Program-made: the position numbers and the translations under genes | The notes under the pieces: model-generated | What the model was told of the DNA's origin: nothing | Database searches by the model: none | The model's input: the letters and a program-made list of their open reading frames with translations, nothing else | Shown: positions 25,005-34,702 of the stretch, piece after piece | How the letters are laid out: each line of letters opens with the position of its first letter | Numbering within the stretch: position 1 is the first letter of the stretch | NCBI RefSeq assembly: GCF_021654575.1 | Contig: NZ_AP024488.1 | Span: 1,674,001-1,738,000, forward strand | DNA: 64,000 bases | Direction of reading: 5' to 3' | Source: Desulfoluna limicola | GTDB taxonomy: Bacteria; Desulfobacterota; Desulfobacteria; Desulfobacterales; Desulfolunaceae

Positions 25005-26018
25005 ATGAAACGAAGCGTGATCAAAGGTACCGGCCGCTTTCTTCCTTCCAGGTGCGTCACAAACGACGACCTTTCAAAAATGATGGACACCAACGACGAG
25101 TGGATCCAGCAGAGAACCGGAATCAAAACCCGGTACTGGATCCCTGAAGGGGAGACGGTCGGTGCGTCCGACCTCGCCCTTGAAGCGTCGAAAAAAGCCC
25201 TGGACAAAGCCGGCTGGCAGCCCGAAGAGATTGATCTTATCATCTTTGCCACCCTGAGCCCGGACATCTATTTTCCCGGTGCCGGTTGCTTTCTTCAGAC
25301 CAAGCTGGGCCTCACCGACACACCGGCCCTTGATATCCGTCAGCAGTGCACCGGCTTTGTATACGCCATGAGCACCGCCGATGCCTATATCCGAAGCGGT
25401 ATGTACAACAAGATTCTCGTGGTGGGGGCCGAAGTACACAGCACTGGTCTGGACAAAACCACCGCAGGCCGTGACGTGTCGGTGCTGTTTGGCGATGGCG
25501 CCGCTGCTGTCTGCGTGGAGGCTGTGGAGACAGAAAACAACGTGGGGGTTCTCGGCAGCATTCTGAAGGCCGATGGCAAGTATGCCGAAAAGCTGATGCT
25601 TGAGCTTCCCGCCTCCAAATACCCGGAACGCATCAACGAAGAGATGCTCAAAACCGGCGGTCATTTTCCGATCATGGACGGCACACGCATCTTCAAACTC
25701 GCCGTTCGCAAGCTCCCTGAAATCACCAAAGAGATTCTGGAGCAGACCGGTTTGACCCTTGATGACATTGACCTGGTGATCCCCCACCAGGCCAACCTGA
25801 GAATCAATGAGGCCTACCAGAAGACCCTGGGGCTCCCCAGTGAAAAGGTCTTCAACAACATTCAGAAATACGGCAACACCACAGCAGCCACCATTCCCCT
25901 GGCGCTGGACGAGACCATAGAGCAGGGCCTGGTTGACACCAAGTCAAGCACCGTCCTCTTTGTGGCCCTGGGCGCAGGCCTTACATGGGCTGCCATGATC
26001 TACCGCTTCGGTGAGTAG
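25005..26018 (+). CDS. fabH: Beta-ketoacyl-ACP synthase III (FabH)
   Basis: Starts fatty-acid synthesis by condensing an acyl-CoA, usually acetyl-CoA, with malonyl-ACP. 337 residues. Catalytic triad visible: C115 in QQCTGFVYA, histidine in IPHQANLRI, asparagine in YGNTTAAT. TNDEWIQQRTGI near the N-terminus is a family signature. It is not followed by other fab genes, being separated from pgi by a strong hairpin, so it may be a stand-alone KAS III or a related ketoacyl synthase with another acyl preference. Confidence 0.92.
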   Translation: MKRSVIKGTGRFLPSRCVTNDDLSKMMDTNDEWIQQRTGIKTRYWIPEGETVGASDLALEASKKALDKAGWQPEEIDLIIFATLSPDIYFPGAGCFLQTKLGLTDTPALDIRQQCTGFVYAMSTADAYIRSGMYNKILVVGAEVHSTGLDKTTAGRDVSVLFGDGAAAVCVEAVETENNVGVLGSILKADGKYAEKLMLELPASKYPERINEEMLKTGGHFPIMDGTRIFKLAVRKLPEITKEILEQTGLTLDDIDLVIPHQANLRINEAYQKTLGLPSEKVFNNIQKYGNTTAATIPLALDETIEQGLVDTKSSTVLFVALGAGLTWAAMIYRFGE

Positions 26019-26050
26019 CATCCAGGCACAATGATTCGGTTTTTTAAAAA

Positions 26051-26089
26051 AAAACGGAGCCTCCTCTTACAGAGGGGCTCCGTTTTTTT
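26051..26089. terminator. Bidirectional hairpin terminator between fabH and pgi
   Basis: Stem ACGGAGCCTCCTCT / AGAGGGGCTCCGT with A tract before and T tract after. Ends fabH rightward and can end pgi leftward. Confidence 0.85.
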
Positions 26090-26227
26090 GTTGAGGGCAT
26101 CAGGGGCAAAGCGCCTCCGCAGCCAGCCTTGACGGTGGCGCCCCCTGCCGCCGGAGGTGTTTTTCCGGGGCTGAATGGTAACGTTTCGAGTCCACAAACG
26201 GATGTCACGTGCTCATGGACCGGCTTG

Positions 26228-27862
26228 CTATTCGGGAAGCTTACCTGCAAAAAGTCTTTCCAGGTAAAACCGGGTGATCTCGTCCATGTGCTTGAAATTG
26301 TGCCCGTCGTTTGTGTTTCTGGAGACAATCTCTTTCCGCAGGTCGTTTGCTATGGTTTTCCCCAGCTCCACCCCAAATTGATCAAAGGGGTTGATGTCCC
26401 AGATAAAGGCCTTGTAGACCGTCTGAGCTTCGTAATACGCAAGAAGCCGCCCCACATTTGCCGGGGAAAGGTCATTTAAAAGGATGGTGGAGGAGGGCCG
26501 GTTGCCCTGGAAAAAACGGGTTTTTTCTTCGGCGTCTTTCCCCACGGCAAGGGCCGTGGCCTGGGAAATGAGGTTGGCCCAGAGCTCCTGATGGTTGCTT
26601 ACCCCATGAGGTCTGCAACGTCCTTCCGGGTACTGTGGGCTGACCACACCGATGAAGTCGATGGGGAAGGGGTGGCCCTGGTGAGCCAATTGAAAAAAGG
26701 AGTGTTGCGCATTGGTCCCCGGCTCACCGAAGATAATAACCCCGGAAGAGTTATCCAGATCGTAATTGTTGATGGTGACGGATTTTCCGTTGCTCTCCAT
26801 GTTAAGCTGCTGGATATGGGGAGCCAGCTTGGAAAGAGGGGAGGCATAGGGAATCACCGCCTGGGCCTGGTAACCCAGAAAATTGTTGTTCCAGATTCCG
26901 ATGAGGGCAGAGACCAGGGGAATGTTTTCAGGAGAGGGGGCATACTTGGTATGGATGTCCACCTCACGAGCTCCTTCGAGGAACCGATCGAACCGATCGT
27001 AACCCAGGTAAAGGCTCAAGGGGACTCCCCCCACCGCCGAAGTCACACTGAATCGCCCGCCGATAAAGTCGAACATGTGAAAGGTTTCAATGCCAGACTC
27101 CTCGCCCTTGTCACCGGGACTGCCCTTGCTGGTGACGGTGACGCAATGCTTCATAGCATCCAGGCCGCACGATGAGAGGTACGCCTTCATCTGCATGGCA
27201 TTGGCCATTGTCTCTACGGTGGTGAAGCTCTTGGATATAACGATGCAGAGGGTGCTCTCCGGATCGATTTTGGTCTTGATGGTCTCAAAGTTATGGGAGT
27301 CCACGTTGGAGAGAAAATGCAGCTCCATTCCCTTGTCTGCAAAGGCAAAGAGGGCATTGGCCACAAACTCGGTTCCAAGGTAGGATCCACCGATACCGAT
27401 AACCACGATATGACGAAATACTTTTCCTGTACTGCCGCGAAGCGTACCGTTGTGTACCTTTTCGCTGAAGGCGCGAATCTGTCGTCGGACCGCGTCGATC
27501 TCACCCATCACGTTTTTCCCGTCCATCAGGATGGACTGGCTTGAAAAACTGCGGGCAGCGGTATGAAGGGCCGCACGATTTTCGGTGACATTGACTTTCT
27601 GGCCTTCCGCCATGGCGCGATACTTGCGATGCACGTCGGCAGTGTCAGCAAGCTCAAAGAGCAGGTCCATGGTCTTTTCCGTGACACGCTGCCTTGAAAA
27701 ATCGTAAAAGAAGTCGACGTTTTTGAGCGAGAAATTAGCCAGACGACCTTTTTGTTGAACCAAATGTTTCAAATGGTATTCAGGTTTCTTCATCTCTTCT
27801 GCATGTTCTTTCAGTTTTTTCCACACAGGGGTTTTACTGATCCTGAATCCATTTTCGGCCAT
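26228..27862 (-). CDS. pgi: Glucose-6-phosphate isomerase
   Basis: Interconverts glucose-6-phosphate and fructose-6-phosphate in the cytosol. 544 residues, normal for the bacterial enzyme. GIGGSYLGTEFV (sugar-phosphate site), VISKSFTTVETM, EPGTNAQHSFFQLAHQG and FDQFGVELGK signatures are all intact. TTGGAG lies before the ATG. It is transcribed leftward and alone. Confidence 0.97.
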   Translation of the reverse strand: MAENGFRISKTPVWKKLKEHAEEMKKPEYHLKHLVQQKGRLANFSLKNVDFFYDFSRQRVTEKTMDLLFELADTADVHRKYRAMAEGQKVNVTENRAALHTAARSFSSQSILMDGKNVMGEIDAVRRQIRAFSEKVHNGTLRGSTGKVFRHIVVIGIGGSYLGTEFVANALFAFADKGMELHFLSNVDSHNFETIKTKIDPESTLCIVISKSFTTVETMANAMQMKAYLSSCGLDAMKHCVTVTSKGSPGDKGEESGIETFHMFDFIGGRFSVTSAVGGVPLSLYLGYDRFDRFLEGAREVDIHTKYAPSPENIPLVSALIGIWNNNFLGYQAQAVIPYASPLSKLAPHIQQLNMESNGKSVTINNYDLDNSSGVIIFGEPGTNAQHSFFQLAHQGHPFPIDFIGVVSPQYPEGRCRPHGVSNHQELWANLISQATALAVGKDAEEKTRFFQGNRPSSTILLNDLSPANVGRLLAYYEAQTVYKAFIWDINPFDQFGVELGKTIANDLRKEIVSRNTNDGHNFKHMDEITRFYLERLFAGKLPE

Positions 27863-28463
27863 AATCGCTCCAATTTGTGTTGGTGTGATTCCAATTGCTT
27901 GGAAAGGTTTTCTCGGGCTATCAAATCACAGAACGCCCGCAAGAAAAGTCACTTTTAAACGGGCACCTGAAATTCGTCGATTGTTCATGTGTGAGCACTC
28001 AAGGTTATCGCAACATTTAAGTATAATATCGGGAGTGCCACAGCACAAGCGAAAACCGTCCACAGCTTCATTCTCAGGGAAATAATGGCATATTCCCCCA
28101 CGGCCTTTCCCTTGACTTGCCATGCACCAGCCGTTAAAAACATGTGTGGTTTCGCACCTGTTTTTAGGGGGATGAGGCACCGGTTTCTTGGCAAAGCGAA
28201 TCGTAACTATTCAGCTATGCCGCCGGTGGGTCGCTTTTTGAAAATAGCTCCGCAAAAAATTTCCGGCACACTCACTCAACCAGAACCAAATGCTTTGAGA
28301 CACCGGCGGGGAAGGAGATTCACTTTTAAGACCTGTTTTGTCCGATTTTTCAAATGCTTGTCCCCCGGCAGGGCCGCCGGAGGCACTGTTGAGCGACTCG
28401 TTACAAAAAATCCATTGTTCCCGTTTTTACGGAGCTGTCACAACCAACCAACATGAGGCCACC
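27863..28463. other. Intergenic region upstream of the GlmU-like gene
   Basis: About 600 bases. TATAAT at 28022-28027 is a perfect -10 with no good -35. The 23-base GC-rich repeat at 28361-28383 lies inside. Short open frames (28085-28456, and the 5' extension of the next gene) have no ribosome site and run through the repeat, so I do not call them genes. Confidence 0.4.
28361..28383. repeat. Dispersed GC-rich intergenic repeat, copy 1
   Basis: Contains CCCCCGGCAGGGCCGCCGGA, identical to a stretch at 61897-61916. Shorter relatives (CCGCCGGAGG core) occur at 26147-26156, 31103-31120 and about 31307-31320, always between genes. The inner part can fold (CCGGC...GCCGCCGG). Confidence 0.6.
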
Positions 28464-29711
28464 ATGACCGACACTACACCCGGTGATAAAATTCAGGCGC
28501 TACTGGAGAAAGGGGTACGTATCCCTGCCCCCATGAGCATTGAAATTGCTTCGGATGTCAATATAGATCGTATTTCAGGCGACGGGGTAACCCTTCACAG
28601 CGGGTGCCGTATTTCAGGGGAGACTACCTTTATCGGGCCAGGGGTCACCCTTGGTGAAGAGGCTCCCATGACCGTTGACTCCTGCCAAATGGCTGGAGGG
28701 GTCAGGCTCAAAGGGGGCTATGCCAAAAAAGCCGTTTTTCTGAAAGGTGCCCAGGCTGGTTCCGGTGCCCACCTGCGCGAAGGCACTGTTTTTGAAGAGG
28801 AGGCCTCTTGCGCCCACACCGTGGGGTTGAAGCAAACCATTCTTCTTCCCTTTGTCACCTTAGGGAGCCTCATTAACTTCTGTGATGTCCTGATGGCAGG
28901 TGGCACCAGCCGCAAGAATCACAGCGAGGTGGGCAGCTCATATATCCACTTCAACTACACCCCCAATCAGGACAAGGCCACGGCATCGATCCTCGGGAAT
29001 GTTCCGGAAGGGGTGATGCTGGATAAGCAACCCATTTTTCTGGGTGGGCAGGGGGGGCTTGTGGGGCCGAGCCGGCTTGCCTTCGGAACGGTGGTTGCCG
29101 CCGGCACCATCATGCGAAAGGATGAGGAGAGGGAAGGGCGCCTCCATTTCGGCGGGGCGGTCCGAGCCGGCTCCCTGTCTGCTCCGAGCGGAATTTATCA
29201 GAATGTGAAGCGCATTGTGAAAAACAACATCCATTATCTCGGCAACATCATGGCCCTGATGGCATGGACACGTCATGTTCGTGGGACATTTGTGGGGGAG
29301 GCTTACCCAAAGGAGGTCTATGAAGGCCACCTTGCCACCCTGGATTCAGCCCTTGCCGAACGCATCAAACGATTCGGTGCGTTTGCAGAAAAATTGCCGT
29401 CATCCCTTGCCCTGGCCATGGAAAAAGGGACCATTGCCCCGGACTCCTCCCTGGCCAGCCAGAAACAGGAGGTGTCCGGGCATATGGCGGCTTTACACGA
29501 GTCCCTTCAGCAGATGGTGGAATCTCGGGTGAAGCCAGATCCCCCCGCCGCATTTCTGGACGCCCTTTGCGAGCCTTCTGACACGGGTTACATCACAGCC
29601 ATTCAATCCCTTGATGAGATGCATCGCACACAGGGCCGTGACTGGCTTTTTGACATCGTCCGTGAAACAGAAGAACTGGGGGCACGGTTATTCCCTTTAA
29701 CATACGCTTGA
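28464..29711 (+). CDS. GlmU-like left-handed beta-helix protein without pyrophosphorylase domain
   Basis: 415 residues. The hexapeptide-type pattern (residues about 20-240: SDVNIDRISGDGVTLHSGCR, GPGVTLGEE and so on) predicts a left-handed beta helix like the acetyltransferase half of GlmU. The N-terminal nucleotidyltransferase loop is absent. The C-terminal 150 residues are helical and unassigned. I start at ATG 28464 because the longer frame would translate the dispersed repeat and has no ribosome site. Located 35 bases before glmM, so a role in UDP-N-acetylglucosamine synthesis or nucleotide-sugar binding is likely. Confidence 0.75.
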   Translation: MTDTTPGDKIQALLEKGVRIPAPMSIEIASDVNIDRISGDGVTLHSGCRISGETTFIGPGVTLGEEAPMTVDSCQMAGGVRLKGGYAKKAVFLKGAQAGSGAHLREGTVFEEEASCAHTVGLKQTILLPFVTLGSLINFCDVLMAGGTSRKNHSEVGSSYIHFNYTPNQDKATASILGNVPEGVMLDKQPIFLGGQGGLVGPSRLAFGTVVAAGTIMRKDEEREGRLHFGGAVRAGSLSAPSGIYQNVKRIVKNNIHYLGNIMALMAWTRHVRGTFVGEAYPKEVYEGHLATLDSALAERIKRFGAFAEKLPSSLALAMEKGTIAPDSSLASQKQEVSGHMAALHESLQQMVESRVKPDPPAAFLDALCEPSDTGYITAIQSLDEMHRTQGRDWLFDIVRETEELGARLFPLTYA

Positions 29712-29746
29712 ACCAATCCTTGTATCTATCTGAATAAAGGCACAAT

Positions 29747-31090
29747 ATGAAACTTTTTGGAACCGACGGCATTCGTGGAAAGTTTAACATGGAGCCCATG
29801 ACCGTGGAGACCGCTCTGAGGGTGGGGCAAGCGGTGGCGGCATCCTTTGTCACCCCCGAAAAAAACACCGTCATCATCGGACGCGACACCCGTCAATCGG
29901 GACAGGCCCTTACGTCTGCCCTTGCTTCCGGAATCATGAGCATGGGGGCAAATGTGGCCCTTGCCGGGGTGATTCCCACCCCGGGCGTAGCGTTTCTTAC
30001 AGCAACCGAGGAAACCGCGGCCGTGGGCGTTGTCATCTCCGCCTCCCACAACCCCTTTGAGGACAACGGCATCAAGCTGTTTAACGGAGATGGGTATAAA
30101 TTTGATGAAACGGTGGAACAGTCCCTCGAGGCACTGATCGGGGATATCCAGACGCTCACCGCAAAACGTGAGGCCATCACCGGCATCGGAACCATGCACC
30201 ACATTTCAGATGCTGTGAATCGATACCTCAGTTTTCTGAACAATGCCTGCCCTGTAGACCTTTCCGGCCTTCGCCTCGTGGCGGACGCCTCCAACGGGGC
30301 TTCCAGCGCCCTGGTGGAAACGTTGCTGAAGGGGGCAGGCGCGGAGCTGACCCTCATCAATGCCTCTCCCAACGGTATCAACATCAACGCCGGATGTGGT
30401 TCAGAACACCCGGAGCATGTGCAAGACAAGGTGACATCCAGCGGTGCTCACGCAGGCCTTGCCTTTGACGGTGACGCCGATCGCCTCATCTGCGTGGATG
30501 AAAAAGGGGAGGTTGTCTCAGGTGACCAGGTCATCGCCATTGTCGCCGAACACTATCGATGCAAGGGCATTCTTGCCAATAACACTGTGGTGACCACGGT
30601 CATGAGCAACATGGGGCTCTCCGCATGCCTCGAAAAGCAGGGCGTGTCCCACATCAAAAGCTCCGTGGGCGATCGCCATGTCATGCTTTCCATGAAAGAG
30701 AAGGGTGCCGTTGTGGGCGGAGAAGACTCCGGCCACATGATCTTTCTCGATCGCCACACCACTGGTGACGGTCTCCTGAGTGCGCTGCTCCTACTTACCG
30801 TCCTGGTAGAGACTGGCAAGCCCCTGTCCGAATTGAAGCAAACCATGACGGTATTCCCCCAGGTTCTCATCAATGTGGATGTCTCCGAGAAAAAGCCCCT
30901 GGACTCGCTTACCGAAGTGCCCAAAGCCATCCATGACGCCGAAATAGCCCTTGCCGGCAAAGGCCGAACCCTGGTGCGTTACTCCGGTACCCAGAAAATG
31001 CTGCGCGTCATGGTGGAAGGGGAGGATGCCGACCTGACCCGACGCTGCGCCGAAGAGATCGCCGACGCCGTTCGACTTGAGCTTGGATAG
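29747..31090 (+). CDS. glmM: Phosphoglucosamine mutase
   Basis: Converts glucosamine-6-phosphate to glucosamine-1-phosphate for peptidoglycan and lipopolysaccharide precursors. 447 residues. Phosphorylated serine S100 in ISASHNPFEDNG, metal loop DGDADR, sugar loop GEDSGH, and C-terminal phosphate loop RYSGTQ are all present. AAAGG precedes ATG 29747. Likely co-transcribed with the GlmU-like gene. The terminator is not immediate; a hairpin at 31343-31385 may serve. Confidence 0.97.
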   Translation: MKLFGTDGIRGKFNMEPMTVETALRVGQAVAASFVTPEKNTVIIGRDTRQSGQALTSALASGIMSMGANVALAGVIPTPGVAFLTATEETAAVGVVISASHNPFEDNGIKLFNGDGYKFDETVEQSLEALIGDIQTLTAKREAITGIGTMHHISDAVNRYLSFLNNACPVDLSGLRLVADASNGASSALVETLLKGAGAELTLINASPNGININAGCGSEHPEHVQDKVTSSGAHAGLAFDGDADRLICVDEKGEVVSGDQVIAIVAEHYRCKGILANNTVVTTVMSNMGLSACLEKQGVSHIKSSVGDRHVMLSMKEKGAVVGGEDSGHMIFLDRHTTGDGLLSALLLLTVLVETGKPLSELKQTMTVFPQVLINVDVSEKKPLDSLTEVPKAIHDAEIALAGKGRTLVRYSGTQKMLRVMVEGEDADLTRRCAEEIADAVRLELG

Positions 31091-31342
31091 GACCAATAAG
31101 ATGCCTCCGGCGGCCAGGGGATGATCCCCTGGACCCCAGGTTGCCAATGCGCATTGTCCCTCGCTTCTCGGGTCAATGCGCATCGGCGTTGGCTACCAGA
31201 GTCATAATATCAAACAGAAAAGTTGTTTTGACCATGGCTTCTGACGTTGGCTGCAGCCCAAGGGAAACCCACACTCGCTATCAGCTTTCAAGGTGGCTCA
31301 CCTTGCCGCCGGAGGCATTGCTTTTGCTTGTAACTCAAAACA

Positions 31343-31385
31343 AAAACGGCCCGTCAACCAATTGAGGTTCACGGGCCGTTTTGTC
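31343..31385. terminator. Bidirectional hairpin between glmM and the BI-1 gene
   Basis: Stem AAAACGGCCCGT (31343-31354) / ACGGGCCGTTTT (31371-31382), T/A-rich on both sides. It lies 25 bases after the 3' end of the converging Bax-inhibitor-like gene. Confidence 0.85.
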
Positions 31386-31410
31386 TTAAAAAGAAGAGGT
31401 TATGCGACTG

Positions 31411-32112
31411 TTACTCGCGATTCCCCATGACCCTGAGGAGCATGAGGAAGAGGTTGATGAAATCAAGGTAGAGGGTGAGGGCACCCAAAATGGCTCCCTT
31501 GCGAAGGGTACCGCTGTCGAGATCACCCGGCTGAGCAAGGGCCATGGCTTTGATTTTCTGGGTGTCGTAGGCGGTAAGGCCCACAAAAACAACCACGCCG
31601 ACATACGAGATGATCATGGCCATGCCGGAACTCTTGAGGAAGAAGTTCACAACCGAGGCGATGATGATTCCGATGAGGCCCATGAACATGAAGTTGCCCA
31701 CACCCGTGAGGTCTTTTTTGGTCACCATGCCGTAGACACTGCAGGTGGCGAACATCGCCGCGCAAACGATGAAGGTCGAAAAGATAGACGACTTGGTATA
31801 GACAATAAAAATTGAGGCCAGGGTGGCGCCATTCAGGGCAGAGTAGAGCATGAACAACATGGTGGCTGTGCCTGCCTTCATGCGTTGGATGCCGGCGGAA
31901 ATGGCCACGACCATGCCAAGTTCAGCGATGATCAACCCGAAAAAGACCATACGGTTACCGAAGATGAGCTGAAGCATGGTCTGGGAGTTTGCCACATACC
32001 AAGACACGCCTGCGGTAAGAAGAAGGCCTACGGCCATCCAGTTGTAGACACTCATAAGAAAGGCATTTACCGCTGACTGGGAACGGACATTTTGAACAGT
32101 TGAAGACTGCAT
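31411..32112 (-). CDS. Bax inhibitor-1/YccA family membrane protein
   Basis: 233 residues with seven hydrophobic segments, the fold of TMBIM/BI-1 proteins. Bacterial members act as pH-sensitive calcium leak channels or as modulators of FtsH (YccA). The RSQSAVNAFLMSVYNWMAVGL start and the final TAYDTQKIKAM segment with conserved aspartate are characteristic. ATG 32112 is chosen because GGAGGATC stands right before it. The frame extends 17 codons upstream without support. Single-gene unit. Confidence 0.9.
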   Translation of the reverse strand: MQSSTVQNVRSQSAVNAFLMSVYNWMAVGLLLTAGVSWYVANSQTMLQLIFGNRMVFFGLIIAELGMVVAISAGIQRMKAGTATMLFMLYSALNGATLASIFIVYTKSSIFSTFIVCAAMFATCSVYGMVTKKDLTGVGNFMFMGLIGIIIASVVNFFLKSSGMAMIISYVGVVVFVGLTAYDTQKIKAMALAQPGDLDSGTLRKGAILGALTLYLDFINLFLMLLRVMGNRE

Positions 32113-32580
32113 TGATCCTCCGAATTGAGAAAAGTTAAGGACGACTCCGGGGAAAAGGCCCAAAAGGAGTGTGATATTTACGTTGGCATAAACTATTGGG
32201 AGGCGTCACAACAAGATGACATGTTGCAACGCCCAGCGCCTCTGAAATGCCAGGCGCACTCAACGCTGATTGTTTTTCAGGCATTCGCTTTCTGACCACA
32301 TCAGAGTCAGCGTGATCTGCAAAAAAAAGATAACACAGGTATTCGCAATTTCAAGCCGTAAAACTCAATGCGCACACGGAATATACCATAGCAGGGAACA
32401 ACCGAGGGGAAATCCGCGCATACTTTCAAAAATTTAATGGTTCATGGCACCGGGGACGCAGATGATCAGAGCTTGCGACCATCTGTCCGGGCTTGACCTT
32501 TGTATTGTTTGGCGCTAATCCATGCGGGAGGTAAATCACATGAACCGCCAACCCATGGAGCAGAGAGCAACGCGTCGGCT
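32113..32580. other. Intergenic region
   Basis: No supported gene except the 14-codon frame at 32540-32584. A/T-rich leader of the BI-1 gene on the left. No hairpin or riboswitch recognised. Confidence 0.4.
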
Positions 32581-32584
32581 ATGA
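32540..32584 (+). CDS. Possible 14-residue leader peptide
   Basis: ATG 32540, nine bases after GGGAGG (32526-32531), runs to a TGA that overlaps the ATG of the next gene (ATGA at 32581). The next gene has no close ribosome site of its own, so translation may be coupled through this leader. The peptide contains four arginines. Confidence 0.3.
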   Translation: MNRQPMEQRATRRL

Positions 32585-32850
32585 AACTGTCTCAAACGGA
32601 ACTTTTTGAACACCTGAAAGCCATCACGGAAAAGTTGGGGGCCACTTACAAGGAGCACAGCTTCAGGGCTGCCACAATATCTGTGAAGAGCGGTCTCTGC
32701 CTGGTCCATGGCGAGCTCTGTTTCATTATGGACAAAAGGAAGAAGACCGGCGAGAAGAACCGGATTCTCGGGAAGGCGCTTGTCCGCATGGACCTGGACA
32801 CCATTCATATTCCACCGGCCGTAAGGGAGTTCATCGACGGGGAGAGGTAG
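32581..32850 (+). CDS. Conserved-type hypothetical protein, 89 residues
   Basis: Small soluble protein starting MKLSQTELFEHLKAITEKLG and ending in a helical AVREFIDGER. It has two Cys (CLVHGELCF) and a basic loop (DKRKKTGEKN). I do not recognise the family. The frame is open further upstream to 32500, but the internal ATG 32581 gives a natural N-terminus and overlaps the stop of a small leader frame. Isolated between two long non-coding stretches. Confidence 0.6.
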   Translation: MKLSQTELFEHLKAITEKLGATYKEHSFRAATISVKSGLCLVHGELCFIMDKRKKTGEKNRILGKALVRMDLDTIHIPPAVREFIDGER

Positions 32851-33355
32851 GGTGGACGCTGCCGGCTTTTTCTATAATTCAAACTGCAAAAGTTTACATA
32901 ATATATCTTATCAGACGTTATACGGCGGGTTAGACAATCAGGAGCAACACACACACACCTGAAATCATTCCGATTACAAACATTGCCTCTGCGACGCCTG
33001 CCGCATCGAACGTTGCCATACACAAAGGCTGGCTCAGCCGTCCAGGTGAGCCGCCTGAGTTAGAGCGGCTCGTGATGGGCAGCGATATTTCCAAGGCGTG
33101 GGGCTCCGCATGACCCCGTGTCCTGTGACGAAATCGGCTCTTTGGTTGAACCGCTCCCGCAACTGTGCTAGATTATCTGACTCTGCTGTGGAACATGACG
33201 CCTGAGACAAGGTCCGTCAACCACACAAACGGCGCTAATAACGAGTCGAGACCTGGTGTTCACCTGCCATCGGTCAGGCTTGAGCTGGCCTTGATTATGG
33301 TTGACTGTTTGCGAGCGGCCCCCTTTTAAACGCAATGTGAGAAAGTCCGGAAACC
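32851..33355. other. Intergenic region with the xseA promoter
   Basis: About 500 bases. The only firm element is a sigma-70-type promoter at 33146-33174. The remaining leader of about 175 bases shows no recognised riboswitch or reading frame. Confidence 0.45.
33146..33174 (+). promoter_or_regulatory. sigma-70-type promoter of the xseA-dxs run
   Basis: TTGAAC (33146-33151), 17-base spacer, TAGATT (33169-33174). Start of transcription near 33181 gives a 175-base leader before xseA. Confidence 0.5.
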
Positions 33356-34702
33356 ATGGAACGTAAAGAGATTTATTCGGTTTCAAGCCTTACGAGTGAC
33401 ATTAAGGCACTGCTTGAGAATCGCTTCCCATACATTTGGATTTACGGAGAAATTTCCAATCTGCGTATTCCATCATCCGGTCATTGCTACTTTACCCTCA
33501 AGGATCGGAACGCCCAAATAAGCGGTGTCATTTTCCGCGGGCAGGCATCCAGGTTGAAATTCCGCCTTGAAGACGGCCAGACCATCACCGGCCTGGGGCG
33601 TGTCAGCCTCTATGAGCCTCGCGGAACTTATCAGGTGATCTTCGAGTACATGGAGCCCAAGGGAGCCGGTGCACTTCAGCTCGCCTTCGAGCAGCTTAAG
33701 CGAAAGCTCTCGGACGAAGGGCTCTTTGATGCCGAATTGAAAAAGCCCCTCCCCCGCTTTCCCAGGCGCATTGCCCTGGTCACATCTCCCACCGGAGCGG
33801 TGGTGCACGACATGCTCACCGTATTTCGCCTTCGGTACCCCAATGTGGAGCTCTTGGTGGTTCCGGTGAGGGTTCAGGGTGAGCAGGCCCTCCGTGATAT
33901 CCCTTCCGCTCTATCCCTCCTGAATCGCCACATGGCCGTTGACCTTATCATTGTGGCACGGGGTGGCGGCTCGCTGGAGGCCCTGGCCCCTTTTAACAGT
34001 GAAGACGTGGCCAGGGCCATCCACCGGTCGGCCCTTCCGGTCATCAGCGCCGTGGGGCATGAAACAGATTACACCATTGCGGATTTCACAGCCGATATGC
34101 GGGCCCCTACCCCCACGGCAGCCGCCTCCTTGGCTGTTCCGGAAAAACGACGTCTTGAAGAGGAGGTGGCCCAACTCAAGGCACGCCTCACCCTTGCCCT
34201 TGGTCGACGCGTGGATAGCGGCAGGCAGAGCCTGGCCGCTTTGTCTCGTCGCCTTGTAGACCCGAGAAAAAAGATATATGATCACAGATTGCGTGTTGAT
34301 GAACTCAGCCAGCGCATGGCCCGGGCCATGCACCGAGTAGTTTCTGGCCACAGGACTTCCCATGACTGGCGATGTGACCGTCTGGCCAAGGCGTCACCCC
34401 TTGTGGCCGTGGCGATGGGCCATCGTGAGATCGAAGGCCTGTCAAGGCGCATGGCGCTTGCCATGGAGCGCCTTGTGTCCCGAAAGCGGGAGGCCATTGT
34501 AAGACTGGAACAAAGCCTGAACGCCTTAAGCCCCCAATTGGTCCTTGACCGGGGCTACAGCATTGTACGCGATTCAAAAAGTGGTGAGGTGATCACCCGA
34601 ACATCCCAGGTGGAGATTGGCGCTTCACTGGATGTGGTTCTTGCAGACGGCTCCTTAAAAGCCGTTGTTGAAAGGAAAGACGATGGCAAAAAAGAGATTT
34701 GA
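33356..34702 (+). CDS. xseA: Exodeoxyribonuclease VII large subunit
   Basis: Catalytic subunit of the nuclease that degrades single-stranded DNA to oligonucleotides in repair. 448 residues. N-terminal OB fold (YSVSSLTSDIKALLENRFPY, about 1-100), then the catalytic domain with TSPTGAVVHDML, ARGGGSLEAL, and GHETDYTIADF, and a coiled-coil C-terminus that binds the small subunit. Ends with GYSIVRD, family-typical. It overlaps xseB by 20 bases. Confidence 0.96.
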   Translation: MERKEIYSVSSLTSDIKALLENRFPYIWIYGEISNLRIPSSGHCYFTLKDRNAQISGVIFRGQASRLKFRLEDGQTITGLGRVSLYEPRGTYQVIFEYMEPKGAGALQLAFEQLKRKLSDEGLFDAELKKPLPRFPRRIALVTSPTGAVVHDMLTVFRLRYPNVELLVVPVRVQGEQALRDIPSALSLLNRHMAVDLIIVARGGGSLEALAPFNSEDVARAIHRSALPVISAVGHETDYTIADFTADMRAPTPTAAASLAVPEKRRLEEEVAQLKARLTLALGRRVDSGRQSLAALSRRLVDPRKKIYDHRLRVDELSQRMARAMHRVVSGHRTSHDWRCDRLAKASPLVAVAMGHREIEGLSRRMALAMERLVSRKREAIVRLEQSLNALSPQLVLDRGYSIVRDSKSGEVITRTSQVEIGASLDVVLADGSLKAVVERKDDGKKEI

